From the NCBI GenBank assembly GCA_036278835.1, contig DASUKH010000133.1, forward strand, positions 1 through 64,000: a stretch of DNA of 64,000 nt. Direction: 5' to 3'. How positions within the stretch are numbered: position 1 is the stretch's first letter; each line of letters starts with the position of its first letter. The notes under the pieces are model-generated. The model saw nothing but the letters and a program-made list of their open reading frames with translations, was not told where the DNA came from and searched no databases. This document shows positions 63,468 to 64,000 of this stretch, one piece after another. This DNA is from DATARH01 sp036278835 (GTDB lineage: Bacteria; Pseudomonadota; Alphaproteobacteria; ATCC43930; CGMCC-115725). Position numbers and translations under genes: made by a program.

Positions 63468-63522
63468 ATACTACCGCCACTTAGTCGTCTGTTCAACGCC
63501 TAAAAGGCGTCAAAATGACGCC
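63468..63522 (-). promoter_or_regulatory. Promoter with nested palindromic operators for the RHH-like gene
   Basis: On the minus strand TTGAAC (63491-63496) and TAGTAT (63468-63473) are 17 bases apart. Directly upstream of the -35 box are two overlapping palindromes, CGCCT-AAA-AGGCG (63497-63509) and GGCGTCA-AAA-TGACGCC (63506-63522), and the -10 box lies within a GGCGGT/ACCGCC pair (63461-63478). This fits a small repressor controlling its own operon. The 413-base gap from 63437 otherwise holds no supported gene. Confidence 0.55.
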
Positions 63523-63849
63523 ATGGTGGCAGAAATTTAGTGTCGCTTTGGGGGTATGGTAGGGGGTCGCGCTATTTTTTAGCTATTTGCGCGATCTTGC
63601 TACGTTGCAATTAAGCAACATAAACCATTAAATTGAACGGCGCAGCGCCTACCGTGCAATTAATTTCCGGTGTCGAGATGGACATTTCTGACGCCGATCG
63701 CCTCCATGACCTGGAGGAAAAAGACCGCTTTGAGCCCCACGTTGTCACAGCCCAATCAGCGGCGCATCTGGGCGGCCGACCGTCGCGATTCGGGCGCGAG
63801 GCGTCTTCTAGTTGGGTGATACAAATACATAATTCCGCGATTTTGCGGC

Positions 63850-64000
63850 TCAGAGATCGGTCTCGGCGGTTTGGCCGGGCATCAGCTGCGCCTTGGTCCA
63901 CAGCGACCAGACGCCGGCGACCGGCGCCTTCGGGTTGGGATCGTGGCGCCAGCACAGGGTGGCGCCGTCCGGCACGACGAACGATTGCGGTGTGTCCTTG
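63850..64000 (-). CDS. C-terminal fragment of an unidentified host gene
   Basis: The minus strand reads continuously for about 49 codons from the right edge to a TGA at 63850, ending LWTKAQLMPGQTAETDL. Codon use is high-GC like the host, unlike the adjoining segment. The stop lies one base outside the right 14-bp repeat, so the element sits immediately behind this gene. The product cannot be named from the fragment (PDGATLCWRHDPNPKAP). Confidence 0.55.
   Translation of the reverse strand, partial: KDTPQSFVVPDGATLCWRHDPNPKAPVAGVWSLWTKAQLMPGQTAETDL

Larger units (their letters stand above)
61412..63848. mobile_element. Putative non-autonomous mobile element with terminal inverted repeats
   Basis: Perfect 14-bp direct repeats CCGCGATTTTGCGG occur at 61412-61425 and 63835-63848. 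Immediately inside, AATTATGTA (61426) and its complement TACATAATT (to 63834) form inverted ends; aligning the two ends, 16 of the first 20 bases agree (AATTATGTAnnTGnnTCACC). The enclosed 2409 bases have visibly lower GC than the flanks and hold only small minus-strand genes. No transposase or integrase is visible, so movement would need an enzyme from elsewhere. Confidence 0.6.

Noticed and set aside
63611..63955. 114-codon minus-strand frame at the right end
   Set aside because: It crosses the element border and lies over the host gene fragment in a different frame; no ribosome-binding site or homology pattern.

Overview
The window is high-GC chromosomal DNA from an alphaproteobacterium, most likely of the Rhodospirillales type. 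This rests on the nagZ / M50 protease / scpA / scpB / tatB / tatC and SPOR / argS / dgt gene order, a fused transaldolase-glucose-6-phosphate isomerase, an imuA-imuB-dnaE2 mutasome and a GTTC-N7-GTTC-like LexA site. No rRNA, CRISPR array or transposase was seen. One tRNA gene (Lys, CTT) is present. Species cannot be named from the sequence.

Layout. 1-9.9 kb (minus strand): an O-antigen-ligase-like membrane protein, gluconate kinase, transaldolase-PGI fusion, 6-phosphogluconate dehydrogenase, glucose-6-phosphate dehydrogenase, ribulose-phosphate epimerase, ribose-phosphate isomerase and a HAD phosphatase, together an almost complete pentose-phosphate pathway. 9.9-12.2 kb: rpsD with its own promoter and a CBS-domain transporter/hemolysin-like protein. 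12.2-24.3 kb: an enolase-superfamily enzyme, then a very large single-module fully reducing polyketide synthase followed 3 bp later by an alpha-oxoamine synthase, and a convergent glycosyltransferase. The PKS/oxoamine synthase pair predicts a sphingoid-like amino-ketone lipid. 24.3-29.5 kb: glutathione transferase, 3-hydroxyacyl-CoA dehydrogenase, a HyuA-type protein without its HyuB partner, and an OmpA-family porin. 29.7-38.9 kb (minus): putA, then the SOS mutasome imuA-imuB-dnaE2, in which imuB and dnaE2 both read as frameshifted. 39-44.6 kb: pyrE, threonine ammonia-lyase, a penicillin-acylase family hydrolase and a CaiB/BaiF CoA-transferase. 44.8-48.9 kb: a coiled-coil protein and a three-domain methyltransferase-GT2-GT4 fusion, probably for a surface glycan. 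48.9-57.4 kb (minus): tatC, tatB, scpB, scpA, M50 protease, nagZ, SPOR protein, argS and dgt, many with 4-bp overlaps. 57.5-61.3 kb: mscL with a zinc ribbon, tRNA-Lys, a small protein, grpE, hrcA and an exported protein.

61.4-63.85 kb is an accessory segment of visibly lower GC. It is bounded by 14-bp perfect direct repeats (CCGCGATTTTGCGG) and, just inside them, inverted ends beginning AATTATGTA. It carries only small minus-strand genes: a ribbon-helix-helix-like protein with a promoter and nested palindromes, a proline-rich protein, a two-helix membrane protein, a 73-residue protein and a degenerate ImmA/IrrE-like protein. It looks like a non-autonomous mobile element. The last 150 bases hold the 3' end of another host gene.

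The genome also carries several families of palindromic repeats. They occur between genes and, unusually, inside dnaE2, imuB and the penicillin-acylase gene, mostly in frame. In imuB a 41-bp copy flanked by a 5-bp direct repeat breaks the frame.
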